Assembly: GCA_023386795.1 (NCBI GenBank)
Contig: JAEWJB010000139.1
Coordinates: forward strand, 1 to 64,000
DNA: 64,000 nucleotides
Direction: 5' to 3'
Source of the DNA: Pseudomonadota bacterium
GTDB taxonomy: Bacteria; Pseudomonadota; Gammaproteobacteria; Xanthomonadales; Xanthomonadaceae
In this document: positions 35,348 through 43,653 of the stretch, one piece after another
Layout of the letters: each line of letters opens with the position of its first letter
Position numbering within the stretch: position 1 is the first letter of the stretch
Translations under genes and position numbers: made by a program
Notes under the pieces: generated by a model
Told to the model about the DNA's origin: nothing
Databases searched by the model: none
Seen by the model: only the letters and a program-made list of their open reading frames with translations

Positions 35348-35376
35348 TTGCCCCTCCCGATGGTGTACGTTATAAA
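35348..35376 (+). promoter_or_regulatory. Sigma-70 promoter of the dksA-like gene
   Basis: TTGCCC (35348-35353) and TATAAA (35371-35376) are spaced by exactly 17 bp. The predicted start of transcription is about 37 nt before the GTG start codon, which carries AAGGAAGAG as its ribosome binding site. A G-rich discriminator (GGCCCG) after the -10 is the kind that makes promoters sensitive to ppGpp/DksA. Confidence 0.75.
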
Positions 35377-35420
35377 GGCCCGCTTTCCCGGGCCCCGGGG
35401 GAACCAAGGAAGAGCGTTTC

Positions 35421-36518
35421 GTGGCTGCTAAAAAACCTGCAAAGAAGGCCGTCAAGGCCGCCAAGAAAACCGCCAAGCCTGTTGTGAAGAAGGCGGCGGC
35501 CAAGACCGCTGCCAAACCGGTCGCCAAGGCTGCGAAGTCCGCGGCGAAGAAGCCGGCCGCCAAGCAACCGGTCGCCAAGAAGGCGGCTGCGAAGAAGGCT
35601 GTTCCCGTCAAGAAGGCCGTGGTCGCCAAGAAGGCGGCACCGGTCAAGACGCCCGTGAAGAAGACGGCTGCCAAGCCCGCCCCGAAGCCGGTGGCGAAGC
35701 AGGCGGCCAAGGTACCGGCCAAGGCCGCCGCCGCGAAGCCGGCGCCCAAGCCGGTGGTTGCCAAGGCGGCTGCCAAGCCGGCGCCCAAGCCCGCACCGAA
35801 GACGGCCGCCAAGCCGGCTCCGGCCAAGACTGTTCCGGTCAAACCCGCACCGCAGCCTGCTGCCGCGCCCGCCCCCAAGGCGGTCCCGGCCAAGCCGGCA
35901 GCCGCGGCGCCGACCCCGCAATCCAAGAATCCCGTGCCTGTTTCGAAATCTTCAGCGAAGACCCCCACCAAGACTGAATCCCAGGCCAAGCCGGCCGCGA
36001 CCCGCCCGACGGGCAAGGTCGCCGTGGCCGTCGTGTCCCGGGCGCCGAGCCCGGCCCCGCGCACCAAGTTCAAGGTCGTGGAATACACCACCGACGAGGT
36101 GACCGGCCGCCCGATCCTGCCGAAGGGCTACAAGCCCGCGGCGGACGAGGAGTACATGAGCCCGTTGCAGCAGGAATACTTCCGCCAGCGCCTGCAGCAG
36201 TGGCGCAACGATCTGGTCGAAGAATCCAAGCAGACCATCGAGAACCTGCGCGAGGAAGTGCGTGACATCGGCGACGAAGCCGAGCGTGCGACCCGTGAAA
36301 CGGAGAACTCGCTGGAACTGCGTACCCGCGACCGCTACCGCAAGCTGATCGGCAAGATCGACAGCACCCTCAAGCGCCTGGAAGCCGGTGACTACGGCTA
36401 CTGCGTGGACACGGGCGAGGAGATCGGCCTGGAGCGCCTGGAAGCGCGCCTCACCGCCGAGCGCACGATCGACGCGCAGGAGCGCTGGGAGCACATGCAG
36501 AAGCAGCAGGGCGACTGA
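35421..36518 (+). CDS. dksA: DksA-like RNA polymerase-binding protein with Lys/Ala/Pro-rich N-terminal tail
   Basis: A 365-aa protein. Residues 1-240 are a low-complexity tail of KKAxAK and PKPxxK repeats resembling AlgP or histone H1. The C-terminal 122 residues form a DksA domain (EYMSPLQQEYFRQRL...SLELRTRDRYRKLIGKI). The coiled-coil tip DxxDxA of DksA is present as D282-IG-D285-E-A287. The zinc finger is degenerate: only Cys328 of four (GYCVDTGEEIG, later RTIDA in place of LCIDC). So it is a zinc-independent variant, resembling low-cysteine DksA proteins of other bacteria. GTG 35421 is the start. Confidence 0.9.
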   Translation: MAAKKPAKKAVKAAKKTAKPVVKKAAAKTAAKPVAKAAKSAAKKPAAKQPVAKKAAAKKAVPVKKAVVAKKAAPVKTPVKKTAAKPAPKPVAKQAAKVPAKAAAAKPAPKPVVAKAAAKPAPKPAPKTAAKPAPAKTVPVKPAPQPAAAPAPKAVPAKPAAAAPTPQSKNPVPVSKSSAKTPTKTESQAKPAATRPTGKVAVAVVSRAPSPAPRTKFKVVEYTTDEVTGRPILPKGYKPAADEEYMSPLQQEYFRQRLQQWRNDLVEESKQTIENLREEVRDIGDEAERATRETENSLELRTRDRYRKLIGKIDSTLKRLEAGDYGYCVDTGEEIGLERLEARLTAERTIDAQERWEHMQKQQGD

Positions 36519-36543
36519 CGCCAGGCAAGCCCAAGCAAACGAA

Positions 36544-36567
36544 AACCCGCCGAAAGGCGGGTTTTTT
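36544..36567 (+). terminator. Rho-independent terminator of dksA
   Basis: An 8-bp stem AACCCGCC / GGCGGGTT with a stable GAAA loop is followed by a T run. It lies 25 nt after the dksA stop codon. Confidence 0.9.
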
Positions 36568-36607
36568 CATGCAAGCGAGCCGAACGAAGGTGGACTTGAT
36601 GCCAGGT

Positions 36608-36739
36608 GGCCTTCGGCGCCTGCGGGTGGCCGGGGCCTGTCCGGGACCGTAGGCGACATGGATGTCGCCTACGAGCCTCCATGGACGGATTCACGGCGTG
36701 TCCCGGACAGGCCCCGGCCACCCGCAGGCGCCGAAGGCC
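36608..36739 (+). repeat. 52-nt-core palindromic element, copy C
   Basis: Core 36648-36699 matches copy A except for one base in the tail. It is flanked by arms 36608-36647 and 36700-36739, a perfect 40-bp inverted repeat with no mismatch. Only the innermost GGGAC/GTCCC and a loosely shared stretch (GGCC, T, CGGGAC) recall the arms of copies A and B. It lies between the convergent genes dksA (after its terminator) and the MFS transporter. Confidence 0.87.
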
Positions 36740-36765
36740 CTCCAGAACCCAACGACGTGAAGCCA

Positions 36766-38019
36766 CTACAGATCCCGCAAATCCAACCGCCGCAGCTTAG
36801 GCGCCTTGATCGCGGTGACGCCCACGACGCACATCGTCACGAAGCCGCCCAGCACGACCGCCGGCACCAGCCCGATGAGGCGCGCCATCGTTCCGTCGTA
36901 GAAGGCGCCCAACTCGTTGGAAGACCCGATGAAGATGCCGTTGATCGCCGACACCCGTCCACGCATCTCGTCCGGGGTCGCCAACTGCAGGATCGTCGAG
37001 CGCACCACCACCGATACGCCGTCGCACATCCCGTAGACCAGCAGGATGGCCGCCGAAAGCCAGAAATGCCGCGACAACCCGAAGGCGATCGTGCACAGCC
37101 CGAACCCCGCCACCGCGAACAGCAGTACCCGTCCCGCATTGCGTTGCAACGGCCGCCGCGCCAGCCACACCCCGACCACGATCGAGCCCAGTGCCGGCGC
37201 CCCGCGCAGGATCCCCAGCCCTTCCGGCCCGTAGTGCAGGATGTCGTGGATGAAGGCCGGCAGCATCGAGACCGCTCCGCCCAGCAGCACCGAGAACATG
37301 TCCAGCGCCATCGCCCCGAGCATGATCTGGTTGGAGAACACGAAGCGCGCCCCCTCGGCGATGCTGCGGAAAATCGGCGCGCGCCCCGCCGTGCTCACCG
37401 GCTCCTCCACGCGCAGCGCCAGCAGCGCCGTCATCGCCACCAGCGCGATCACCGCCGCCGTCGCATACGCCAGCCCCTTGCCGCCCCAGCCGACCAGCAC
37501 ACCGCCCAGCGCCGGGCCGATCACCATGCCCGTCTGGAATACCACGCTGCCAACACTGGCCCCGCGTGCATAGGCCTCGCGCGGCAGCGTGCGCGCGAAC
37601 AGCGCGTTGTACACCGGCGACAGGAACGAACGCGCCGCGCCCGTCAGCGCGATGGCCCCGTAAATCGGCCACACGCCATTGAACGGTAACCAGCCCATCG
37701 CCACGGCCATCAGCACGCTGGCCGTGGCGACCAGCCCCAGCGTGGCGATCGACCCGAGGCGACGCCGCGGCAGGTGGTCCACCAGGTAGCCGGCGAATGG
37801 CGCGATGCAGAAGAACGGCAGGATTTCCGCCAGCCCCACCAGCCCCAGCGAGAACGGATTGCGGGTGATCTCGTAGATGTGCCAGCCCACCGTCACCGCC
37901 ACGATCTGGTAGGACAGCATCGCGCAGATGCGATAGCCCAGCACCAGCGCGAAGCCCGGATGGGCGAGGAGCGTGCGGATGCCCTGGTCGGTGGTCGGCG
38001 CCGGGCCCGGCGCGCTCAC
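36766..38019 (-). CDS. MFS transporter (EntS/multidrug-type)
   Basis: A 417-aa inner-membrane transporter with about 12 hydrophobic segments. The first half has the typical LPRRRLGSIATLG segment of the cytoplasmic loop 2-3 region, and PEKGLAYATAA-like motifs occur midway. The closest class I can name is the EntS/MFS_3 group, which exports siderophores or drugs. The start is GTG 38019; its GTGA overlaps the sufE stop. The substrate cannot be told. It ends 27 bp from palindromic element C. Confidence 0.88.
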   Translation of the reverse strand: MSAPGPAPTTDQGIRTLLAHPGFALVLGYRICAMLSYQIVAVTVGWHIYEITRNPFSLGLVGLAEILPFFCIAPFAGYLVDHLPRRRLGSIATLGLVATASVLMAVAMGWLPFNGVWPIYGAIALTGAARSFLSPVYNALFARTLPREAYARGASVGSVVFQTGMVIGPALGGVLVGWGGKGLAYATAAVIALVAMTALLALRVEEPVSTAGRAPIFRSIAEGARFVFSNQIMLGAMALDMFSVLLGGAVSMLPAFIHDILHYGPEGLGILRGAPALGSIVVGVWLARRPLQRNAGRVLLFAVAGFGLCTIAFGLSRHFWLSAAILLVYGMCDGVSVVVRSTILQLATPDEMRGRVSAINGIFIGSSNELGAFYDGTMARLIGLVPAVVLGGFVTMCVVGVTAIKAPKLRRLDLRDL

Positions 38020-38453
38020 TGCTGCGCCTTCGCGGTCTCGCGGATGAAGGCGAGCATCGCCGCCACGCCGTTGCTGCGGGTCGGCGAAAGGTGGCGCGCC
38101 AGCCCGATGTCGGTGATGTAGGTCGGCTCCGTGGCCAGGATTTCCTCGGCGCTGCGCCCGGAATAGACCCTCAGCGCCAGGTAGATCAGCCCCGAGACGA
38201 TGGCCGAATCACTGATGGCGTGGAAATCCAGCCGCTGCGCATTGCCCTCCGGCACGATCCACACCATCGACTGGCAGCCGTGCAGGCGGTGCTCCTCGGT
38301 TTTCCACGCCTCCGGGAAGGACGGCAGCTTGCGGCCTAGGTCGATCAGGTACTGGTAGCGCTCGGACCAGTCGCCGAAGAAGGAAAATTCCTCGGCAATG
38401 GCCGCCTGGGCCTGGGCAGCGGTGGGTTCCAGCGGGAAGGGGCTATCGGTCAT
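38016..38453 (-). CDS. sufE: SufE family Fe-S cluster sulfur acceptor
   Basis: A 145-aa protein of the SufE/CsdE family, which takes persulfide sulfur from a cysteine desulfurase. The acceptor cysteine is Cys60 in HRLHGCQSMVW, and RYQYLIDLGRKLP and FHAISDSAIVSGLIYLAL are typical. No desulfurase gene is near, so it may serve SufS or CsdA elsewhere. It overlaps the downstream MFS gene start by 4 bp. It is 55 bp from cysS, and all three are on the same strand. Confidence 0.93.
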   Translation of the reverse strand: MTDSPFPLEPTAAQAQAAIAEEFSFFGDWSERYQYLIDLGRKLPSFPEAWKTEEHRLHGCQSMVWIVPEGNAQRLDFHAISDSAIVSGLIYLALRVYSGRSAEEILATEPTYITDIGLARHLSPTRSNGVAAMLAFIRETAKAQQ

Positions 38454-38508
38454 GTGGGGATTGCATTCACTGCGCCGCGCCCGAAGGCGCGGGTGGGGAG
38501 GGCAGGGC

Positions 38509-39894
38509 TCAGGCGCGCTTGCGCGACCACCTGACACCCTGCGGGGTGTCTTCCAGCACGATGCCTTCGGCGGCCAACTGGTCGCGCAGGGCATCGGCAC
38601 GGGCGAAATCGCGGGCTTTCTTCGCCGCGCCGCGTTCGTCCACCAGCGCCTGGATGCGGGCATCCTCGTCGGCATCCACGGCGGTGGCGCCGAACCACTG
38701 CGCGGGATCCTGCTGCAGCAGGCCCAGGGCGAGGCCGGCGCCGAGCAGCTCTGCCTTCAGGCGGGCCCGGTCGCCCGCGGTCTCGGCCTTGCGGGCCTCG
38801 CCGGCGATCCGCGCCACTTCGGCCAGGGCCAACGGCGTGTTGAGGTCGTCGTCCAGCGCTGCTTCGACCGCCGCCGGGATTGTCGCGGTGGCCTCCACGT
38901 CGGCCAGGTCGCGCAGGGTGCCGTACAACCGGTCCAGGGTGCGGATCGACTGCTCGATCAGCGCGTCGGACCAGTCCAGCGGCTGGCGGTAGTGCGCCGA
39001 CAGCAGCGCATAACGCAACGCCTCCGGCGGATGCTTGCGCACCAGGTCGTGCACACGCTCGATGTTGCCCAGCGACTTGCTCATCTTGGCGCCGCCGAAG
39101 TTGAGCATGCCGTTGTGCAGCCAGAATCGCGCGAAGGTGGCGCCGCCGTGGGCGCACTCGCTCTGCGCGATCTCGTTCTCGTGGTGCGGGAACTGCAGGT
39201 CCACGCCACCGGCATGGATATCGATGGTTTCGCCCAGGTGGGCGGCGGCCATCGCCGAGCATTCGATGTGCCAGCCCGGGCGGCCGCGGCCCCAGGGCGA
39301 GTCCCAGCCGGGCAGGTCGTCGCTGGAAGGCTTCCACAGCACGAAGTCGCCGGCGTCCTTCTTGTACGGGGCCACTTCCACGCGCGCGCCCGCCAGCATT
39401 TCTTCCGGGTCGCGGCGCGAGAGCTTGCCGTAGCCGTCGAACGTGTTGACCGCGAACAGCACGTGGCCTTCGGCCGCATAGGCGTGGCCGCTGGCGATCA
39501 GGCGTTCGATCATCGCCACCATCTGCGGCATGTGCGCGGTGGCTTCCGGCTCCAGGTCCGGCGGGGCGACGCCCAGGGCGGCCATGTCCTCGCGGTAGGC
39601 GGCGGCGAAGCGGTCGGTGATGGCCGAGATCGGCACGCCCTGGTCGCGGGCGGCCTGGTTGATCTTGTCGTCGACGTCGGTGATGTTGCGGGCGTAGCGC
39701 AGCGTGCCGTGACGCCGGCGCAGCAGGTCGGCCAGCACGCCGAACACCACCGGGCCACGGGCGTTGCCGATGTGGACGTAGTTGTAGACGGTGGGGCCGC
39801 ACACATACATCGTGGGGCCGGCGGCGGGGTCGAGGGGCGCGAACGGTTCGACCCGCCGCGTCAGGTTGTTGTGGAGGCGCAGGCTCATCGGCAT
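38509..39894 (-). CDS. cysS: Cysteine--tRNA ligase
   Basis: A 461-aa class I synthetase. Motifs: HIGN (YVHIGNARG), KMSKS (GGAKMSKSLGN) and zinc ligands in CGPTVYNYVH, WHIECSAMA and HHENEIAQSE. The C-terminal anticodon-binding domain is complete. ATG 39894 (MPMSL) and ATG 39888 are both possible; neither has a clear Shine-Dalgarno box. It heads the cysS-sufE-MFS group; cysteine use links cysS and sufE loosely. Confidence 0.95.
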   Translation of the reverse strand: MPMSLRLHNNLTRRVEPFAPLDPAAGPTMYVCGPTVYNYVHIGNARGPVVFGVLADLLRRRHGTLRYARNITDVDDKINQAARDQGVPISAITDRFAAAYREDMAALGVAPPDLEPEATAHMPQMVAMIERLIASGHAYAAEGHVLFAVNTFDGYGKLSRRDPEEMLAGARVEVAPYKKDAGDFVLWKPSSDDLPGWDSPWGRGRPGWHIECSAMAAAHLGETIDIHAGGVDLQFPHHENEIAQSECAHGGATFARFWLHNGMLNFGGAKMSKSLGNIERVHDLVRKHPPEALRYALLSAHYRQPLDWSDALIEQSIRTLDRLYGTLRDLADVEATATIPAAVEAALDDDLNTPLALAEVARIAGEARKAETAGDRARLKAELLGAGLALGLLQQDPAQWFGATAVDADEDARIQALVDERGAAKKARDFARADALRDQLAAEGIVLEDTPQGVRWSRKRA

Positions 39895-40043
39895 CGGGGG
39901 TAGGTAAGCCGTTGGATTCTAGCGCCACGGGCGCGTGGGCGGGGCCGCGGCACGCCCATTCGCCGCCGGATGGGTTATGTTCAGCCGCCGGGCCGGCGAG
40001 GTCCATACACTTGCCCATACGCTTTCGAAGCCCGCCGGTGCTG

Positions 40044-40571
40044 ATGCGCTTCCCGTTCCTGCCACCATTGATCTGCCTTCTGGGCTGGCACGCCGTGCCG
40101 GCATGGGCGGCGGATCCCGAGGCCGATGCCCGCAACCGGGTGGTCGTGGTGGAAAACGTCAAGCTCGACTACGCCCAGGTACTCAACGTGGAGCCGGTCT
40201 ACCAGACCCTGCGCGCCACCCGCACGGAAGAGCAGTGCGATCCGCCGGCCGCGGGCGAGGCGCAGCCGGCCGGCAGTGGCGATTCGGCGCAGGAAGGCCG
40301 CATCTCCAAGATGATGGATTCGGTGAAGGACATCTTCAGCCGGCGCCACGACACGGTGGTGCCGCCGCCCGCGCCGACCAGCACCCGCCGCAATTGCCGC
40401 ATCGTCGAGGTTGGTCGCGAGTTCCGCCGGCCGATCGCCTATGACGTGGATTACGTCTACAAGGGCACCAAGTACCGCTCGCGGTTGCCGGAGGATCCGG
40501 GTAACCGGCTGCGGATCCGGGTGTCGGTGACGCCCTATATCCCGGACGCGGTGGTGCAGCCGCCGCGCTGA
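40044..40571 (+). CDS. Secreted protein of unknown function
   Basis: A 175-aa protein with a signal peptide (MRFPFLPPLICLLGWHAVPAWA). It contains two Cys (EEQCDPP, RRNCRIVE) that could form a disulfide. The C-terminal part (AYDVDYVYKGTKYRSRLPEDPG then RVSVTPYIP) resembles the end of glycine-zipper/UmoD-like envelope proteins, which share a VTYxYxGxxYxxxxxxDPG pattern; the glycine zipper itself is missing. It is likely periplasmic or surface-associated. ATG 40044 is used. Between it and argF lies a 375-bp region that holds a putative attenuator. Confidence 0.68.
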   Translation: MRFPFLPPLICLLGWHAVPAWAADPEADARNRVVVVENVKLDYAQVLNVEPVYQTLRATRTEEQCDPPAAGEAQPAGSGDSAQEGRISKMMDSVKDIFSRRHDTVVPPPAPTSTRRNCRIVEVGREFRRPIAYDVDYVYKGTKYRSRLPEDPGNRLRIRVSVTPYIPDAVVQPPR

Positions 40572-40657
40572 GGCTTTGGCTTTGGCTTCGTCACCTCGCC
40601 CGACGCCCCCGCCAGGGCATGGCCCCCGGGCACCCTCCAGATTCTGCGCGTCGGATC

Positions 40658-40672
40658 GAAAATCAAATTTTC
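40658..40672. promoter_or_regulatory. AT-rich inverted repeat upstream of the arg leader
   Basis: GAAAAT and ATTTTC with a 3-bp spacer form a 15-bp palindrome in an otherwise GC-rich region. It lies about 100 bp before the leader ORF and could be an operator or an upstream element of the arg promoter. It resembles an ARG box only loosely (no TGAAT), so ArgR binding is not claimed. Confidence 0.35.
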
Positions 40673-40757
40673 CGCGCTTGCACCCCCGGTTCACGCGTGC
40701 GACCATGCGCGCCTTATGCAAGCAAACGACACTCAGCTCGGCACCAGCGCAGCCCGG

Positions 40758-40817
40758 ATGGCCTCCGGCATGACCTCGCGCGCGCGTCGACCGGAACCCC
40801 ACATTCTCGCTGGGTAA
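40758..40817 (+). CDS. Putative arginine leader peptide of the arg operon
   Basis: A 19-codon reading frame, MASGMTSRARRPEPHILAG, with three Arg codons within four codons (CGC GCG CGT CGA, 40779-40790). Its stop codon TAA (40815-40817) overlaps a segment GCTGGGT (40809-40815) that can pair with ACCCAGC (40847-40853). That second segment is also the left side of the terminator stem at 40844-40870. This is the layout of an amino-acid attenuator leader. The weak point is the lack of a good ribosome binding site before ATG 40758 or ATG 40770. Chance Arg runs are common in GC-rich DNA. Confidence 0.5.
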   Translation: MASGMTSRARRPEPHILAG

Positions 40818-40843
40818 ACCGGAGCGTCGTGCTGTCCGTTCTG

Positions 40844-40870
40844 AAAACCCAGCCTGAGGCTGGGTTTTTT
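40844..40870 (+). terminator. Rho-independent terminator in the arg leader (putative attenuator)
   Basis: An 8-bp stem ACCCAGCC / GGCTGGGT with a TGA loop is preceded by AAA and followed by seven T. It lies 77 bp before the argF start and 272 bp after the preceding gene, so it is placed to cut short leader transcripts. The sequence GCTGGGT occurs both in its right arm and at 40809-40815, so the two can compete for ACCCAGC. Confidence 0.8.
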
Positions 40871-40946
40871 CGTTTCCGCATCCTGAAAAGTTTCAACCGC
40901 AAGATTTCCGTCCACCTCCTGCAAGCCCGCCGCAAAGGATCGATCG

Positions 40947-41957
40947 ATGTCCCTGAAGCACTTCCTGAACACCCAGGATTGGCGCCGCGCCGAAATCGAC
41001 GCATTGCTGACCCAGGCCGCGCTGTTCAAACGCAACAAGCTGGGTGACGAGCTCAAGGGCAAGTCGATCGCGCTGGTGTTCTTCAATCCGTCCATGCGCA
41101 CCCGCACCAGCTTCGAGCTGGGCGCGTTCCAGCTGGGTGGCCACGCGGTGGTGCTGCAGCCGGGCAAGGATGCGTGGCCGATCGAGTTCAACCTCGGCAC
41201 GGTGATGGACGGCGATACCGAGGAGCACATCGCCGAGGTGGCGCGCGTGCTGGGCCGCTACGTGGACTTGATCGGCGTGCGCGCATTCCCGAAGTTCGTG
41301 GATTGGGCCTACGACCGCGAGGACATCGTGCTCAAGTCGTTCGCCAAGTACTCGCCGGTGCCGGTCATCAACATGGAGACCATCACCCATCCGTGCCAGG
41401 AGCTGGCCCACGCGATGGCGCTGCAGGAGCACTTCGGCACCGCCGACCTGCGCGGCAAGAAGTACGTGCTCACCTGGACCTACCACCCCAAGCCGCTGAA
41501 CACCGCCGTGGCGAACTCGGCGCTGACCATTGCCACGCGCATGGGCATGGACGTCACCCTGCTGTGCCCGACGCCGGACTACATCCTCGATGAGCGCTAC
41601 ATGGGCTGGGCCGAGCAGAATGTCGCCGAGAACGGCGGCTCGCTGACCGTCAGCCACGATATCGAAAGCGCCTACCGCGGCGCGGACATGGTCTACGCCA
41701 AGAGCTGGGGCGCGCTGCCGTTCTTCGGCAACTGGGCGCCGGAAAAGCCCATCCGCGACCAGTACAAGCACTTCATCGTGGACGAAGCCAAGATGGCGCT
41801 CACGAACAACGGTGTCTTCAGCCACTGCCTGCCGCTGCGCCGCAACGTCAAGGCGACCGACGCGGTAATGGATTCGCCCAACTGCATCGCCATCGACGAG
41901 GCCGAGAACCGCCTGCACGTGCAGAAGGCGGTCATGGCCGCACTGATCTCCCAGTAA
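40947..41957 (+). CDS. argF: N-acetylornithine carbamoyltransferase
   Basis: Converts N-acetylornithine and carbamoyl phosphate to N-acetylcitrulline, a step special to Xanthomonas-type and Bacteroidetes arginine synthesis. The 336-aa protein has the carbamoyl-phosphate motif SMRTRTS, HPCQELAH, and the residues known for this class at the same numbers as in X. campestris: Trp77, Glu92, Glu144 and carboxylated Lys302. So it is not an ordinary ornithine transcarbamylase. AAGGA precedes ATG 40947. It is the first gene of the arg-pro operon, after the putative attenuator. Confidence 0.95.
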   Translation: MSLKHFLNTQDWRRAEIDALLTQAALFKRNKLGDELKGKSIALVFFNPSMRTRTSFELGAFQLGGHAVVLQPGKDAWPIEFNLGTVMDGDTEEHIAEVARVLGRYVDLIGVRAFPKFVDWAYDREDIVLKSFAKYSPVPVINMETITHPCQELAHAMALQEHFGTADLRGKKYVLTWTYHPKPLNTAVANSALTIATRMGMDVTLLCPTPDYILDERYMGWAEQNVAENGGSLTVSHDIESAYRGADMVYAKSWGALPFFGNWAPEKPIRDQYKHFIVDEAKMALTNNGVFSHCLPLRRNVKATDAVMDSPNCIAIDEAENRLHVQKAVMAALISQ

Positions 41958-41993
41958 TTCCCGCCCCCTTATCCCGCATCCCGGAACTCCCCC

Positions 41994-43187
41994 ATGAGCA
42001 AGAAAGACATCGTCCTCGCCTTCTCCGGCGGCCTCGACACCAGCTTCTGCATCCCGTACCTGCAGGAGCAGGGCTACGCCGTCCACACCGTGTTCGCCGA
42101 TACCGGCGGCGTGGATGACGAGGAACGCGATTTCATCGAGAAGCGCGCCGCCGAGCTCGGCGCGGCCAGCCACGTCACCGTCGATGGCGGCCCGGCGATC
42201 TGGGAAGGCTTCGTCAAGCCGTTCGTCTGGGCCGGCGAGGGCTACCAGGGCCAGTATCCGCTGCTGGTGTCCGACCGCTACCTGATCGTCGACGCCGCGC
42301 TCAAGCGCGCCGCCGAACTGGGCACCAACATCATCGCCCACGGCTGCACCGGCATGGGCAACGACCAGGTCCGCTTCGACCTGGCGGTGAAGGCGCAGGG
42401 CGACTATCAGATCGTCGCGCCGATCCGCGAGATCCAGAAGGAACACACCCAGACCCGCGCCTACGAGCAGAAGTACCTGGAAGAGCGCGGCTTCGGCGTG
42501 CGCGCCAAGCAGAAGAGCTACACCATCAACGAGAACCTGCTGGGCGTGACGATGTCCGGCGGCGAGATCGACAAGTGGGAAGCCCCGGGCGAAGGCGCGC
42601 GTGGCTGGTGCGCGCCGCGCAGCGCGTGGCCGACCGAGGCGCTGACCGTGACCTTGAAGTTCGTCGAGGGCGAGGCGGTGGAGCTGGACGGCAAGCCGCT
42701 GCCGGGCGCGCAGATCCTGGCCCGCCTCAACAAGCTGTTCGCTCAGTACGGCGTGGGCCGCGGCGTGTACACCGGCGACACCGTGATCGGCCTGAAGGGC
42801 CGCATCGTGTTCGAGGCGCCGGGCCTGATCTCGCTGCTGGCCGCGCACCGCGCGCTGGAGGACACCGTGCTGACCAAGCAGCAGAACCGCTTCAAGCCCG
42901 ACGTGGCACGCAAGTGGGTCGAGCTGGTGTACGAAGGCTTCTACCACGACCCGCTCAAGACCGACCTGGAGGCCTTCCTGAAGTCCTCGCAGTCCAAGGT
43001 CACCGGCGAGGTGGTGCTGGAAACCCGCGGCGGCCGCGTAGACGCGGTGGCGGTGCGCTCGCCGCACATCCTCAACGCCAAGGGCGCGACCTACGCGCAG
43101 TCGGCCGACTGGGGCGTGGAAGAGGCCGAGGGCTTCATCAAGCTGTTCGGCATGAGCTCCACGCTGTACGCCCAGGTCAACCGCTGA
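41994..43187 (+). CDS. argG: Argininosuccinate synthase
   Basis: A 397-aa ligase joining citrulline and aspartate with ATP. N-terminal PP-loop LAFSGGLDTSF, then NIIAHGCTGMGNDQVRFD and the C-terminal YAQSADWGVEEAEGF are in place. In this pathway the substrate citrulline comes from deacetylation of acetylcitrulline by a gene two steps further on. Gap of 36 bp after argF and 10 bp before the next gene. Confidence 0.96.
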   Translation: MSKKDIVLAFSGGLDTSFCIPYLQEQGYAVHTVFADTGGVDDEERDFIEKRAAELGAASHVTVDGGPAIWEGFVKPFVWAGEGYQGQYPLLVSDRYLIVDAALKRAAELGTNIIAHGCTGMGNDQVRFDLAVKAQGDYQIVAPIREIQKEHTQTRAYEQKYLEERGFGVRAKQKSYTINENLLGVTMSGGEIDKWEAPGEGARGWCAPRSAWPTEALTVTLKFVEGEAVELDGKPLPGAQILARLNKLFAQYGVGRGVYTGDTVIGLKGRIVFEAPGLISLLAAHRALEDTVLTKQQNRFKPDVARKWVELVYEGFYHDPLKTDLEAFLKSSQSKVTGEVVLETRGGRVDAVAVRSPHILNAKGATYAQSADWGVEEAEGFIKLFGMSSTLYAQVNR

Positions 43188-43197
43188 GGCCATCGGC

Positions 43198-43635
43198 ATG
43201 GGCGAGCTGCGCGTCAGCACCGACAAAGGGGAGCTCGATCTCCCCCTGATCCACCGTTTCCTGTCGACCGAGGCCTATTGGAGCCGCGGCATTCCGCAGG
43301 ACACGGTGGAGCGGGCGATCGCCGGCTCGCTGTGTTTTGGCGGTTACGTTGAAGGCGAAGGGCAGGTGGCGTTTGCGCGGGTGGTTTCCGATTTCGCCAC
43401 CTTCGCCTATCTCGCCGATGTCTTCGTGCTGCCGGCGCATCGCGGCCAGGGTTACTCCAAGCAGCTGATGGACGCGGTGTTCACCCATCCGCAGCTGCAG
43501 GGCCTGCGCCGCTTCATGCTCGCCACCTCGGACGCGCATGGCCTGTACGCGCGCTACGGCTTCACCGCGCCGGCCCGGCCGGACCGGCTGATGGAAGTCG
43601 TCCGTCCGGACATCTACACCGCTTCGGCGGCCTGA
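43198..43635 (+). CDS. GNAT family N-acetyltransferase in the arg operon
   Basis: A 145-aa GNAT protein: FARVVSDFATFAYLADVFVLPAHRGQGYSKQLMDAV holds motif A (RGQGYSK), and YARYGFTAP is the usual C-terminal strand. It sits between argG and the deacetylase gene. It is a small stand-alone acetyltransferase of unknown target. Because acetylated intermediates run through this pathway, a role in arginine metabolism is possible but not shown; the NAG synthase function is already supplied by the fusion gene downstream. Confidence 0.82.
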   Translation: MGELRVSTDKGELDLPLIHRFLSTEAYWSRGIPQDTVERAIAGSLCFGGYVEGEGQVAFARVVSDFATFAYLADVFVLPAHRGQGYSKQLMDAVFTHPQLQGLRRFMLATSDAHGLYARYGFTAPARPDRLMEVVRPDIYTASAA

Positions 43636-43653
43636 CCCGTTTCCAAGATACCG

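Noticed and set aside
36388..36800. Short frames encoding MDVAYEPP and MDSRRVP peptides through the palindromic cores
   Set aside because: The peptide appears at each copy only because the 52-nt core is repeated. The frames have no consistent start and continue into unrelated sequence.
40658..40672. ARG box for ArgR
   Set aside because: The palindrome GAAAAT-N3-ATTTTC lacks the TGAAT halves of ARG boxes, so ArgR binding is not claimed.
40705..40773. Alternative leader peptide MRALCKQTTLSSAPAQPGW ahead of argF
   Set aside because: It has a single Arg codon near its start and its stop does not touch the competing hairpin segments.
40571..40946. Terminator at 40844-40870 as the end of the preceding 175-aa protein gene
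   Set aside because: It lies 272 bp past that gene's stop and within the argF leader with a competing segment, so an attenuator is preferred, though not proven.
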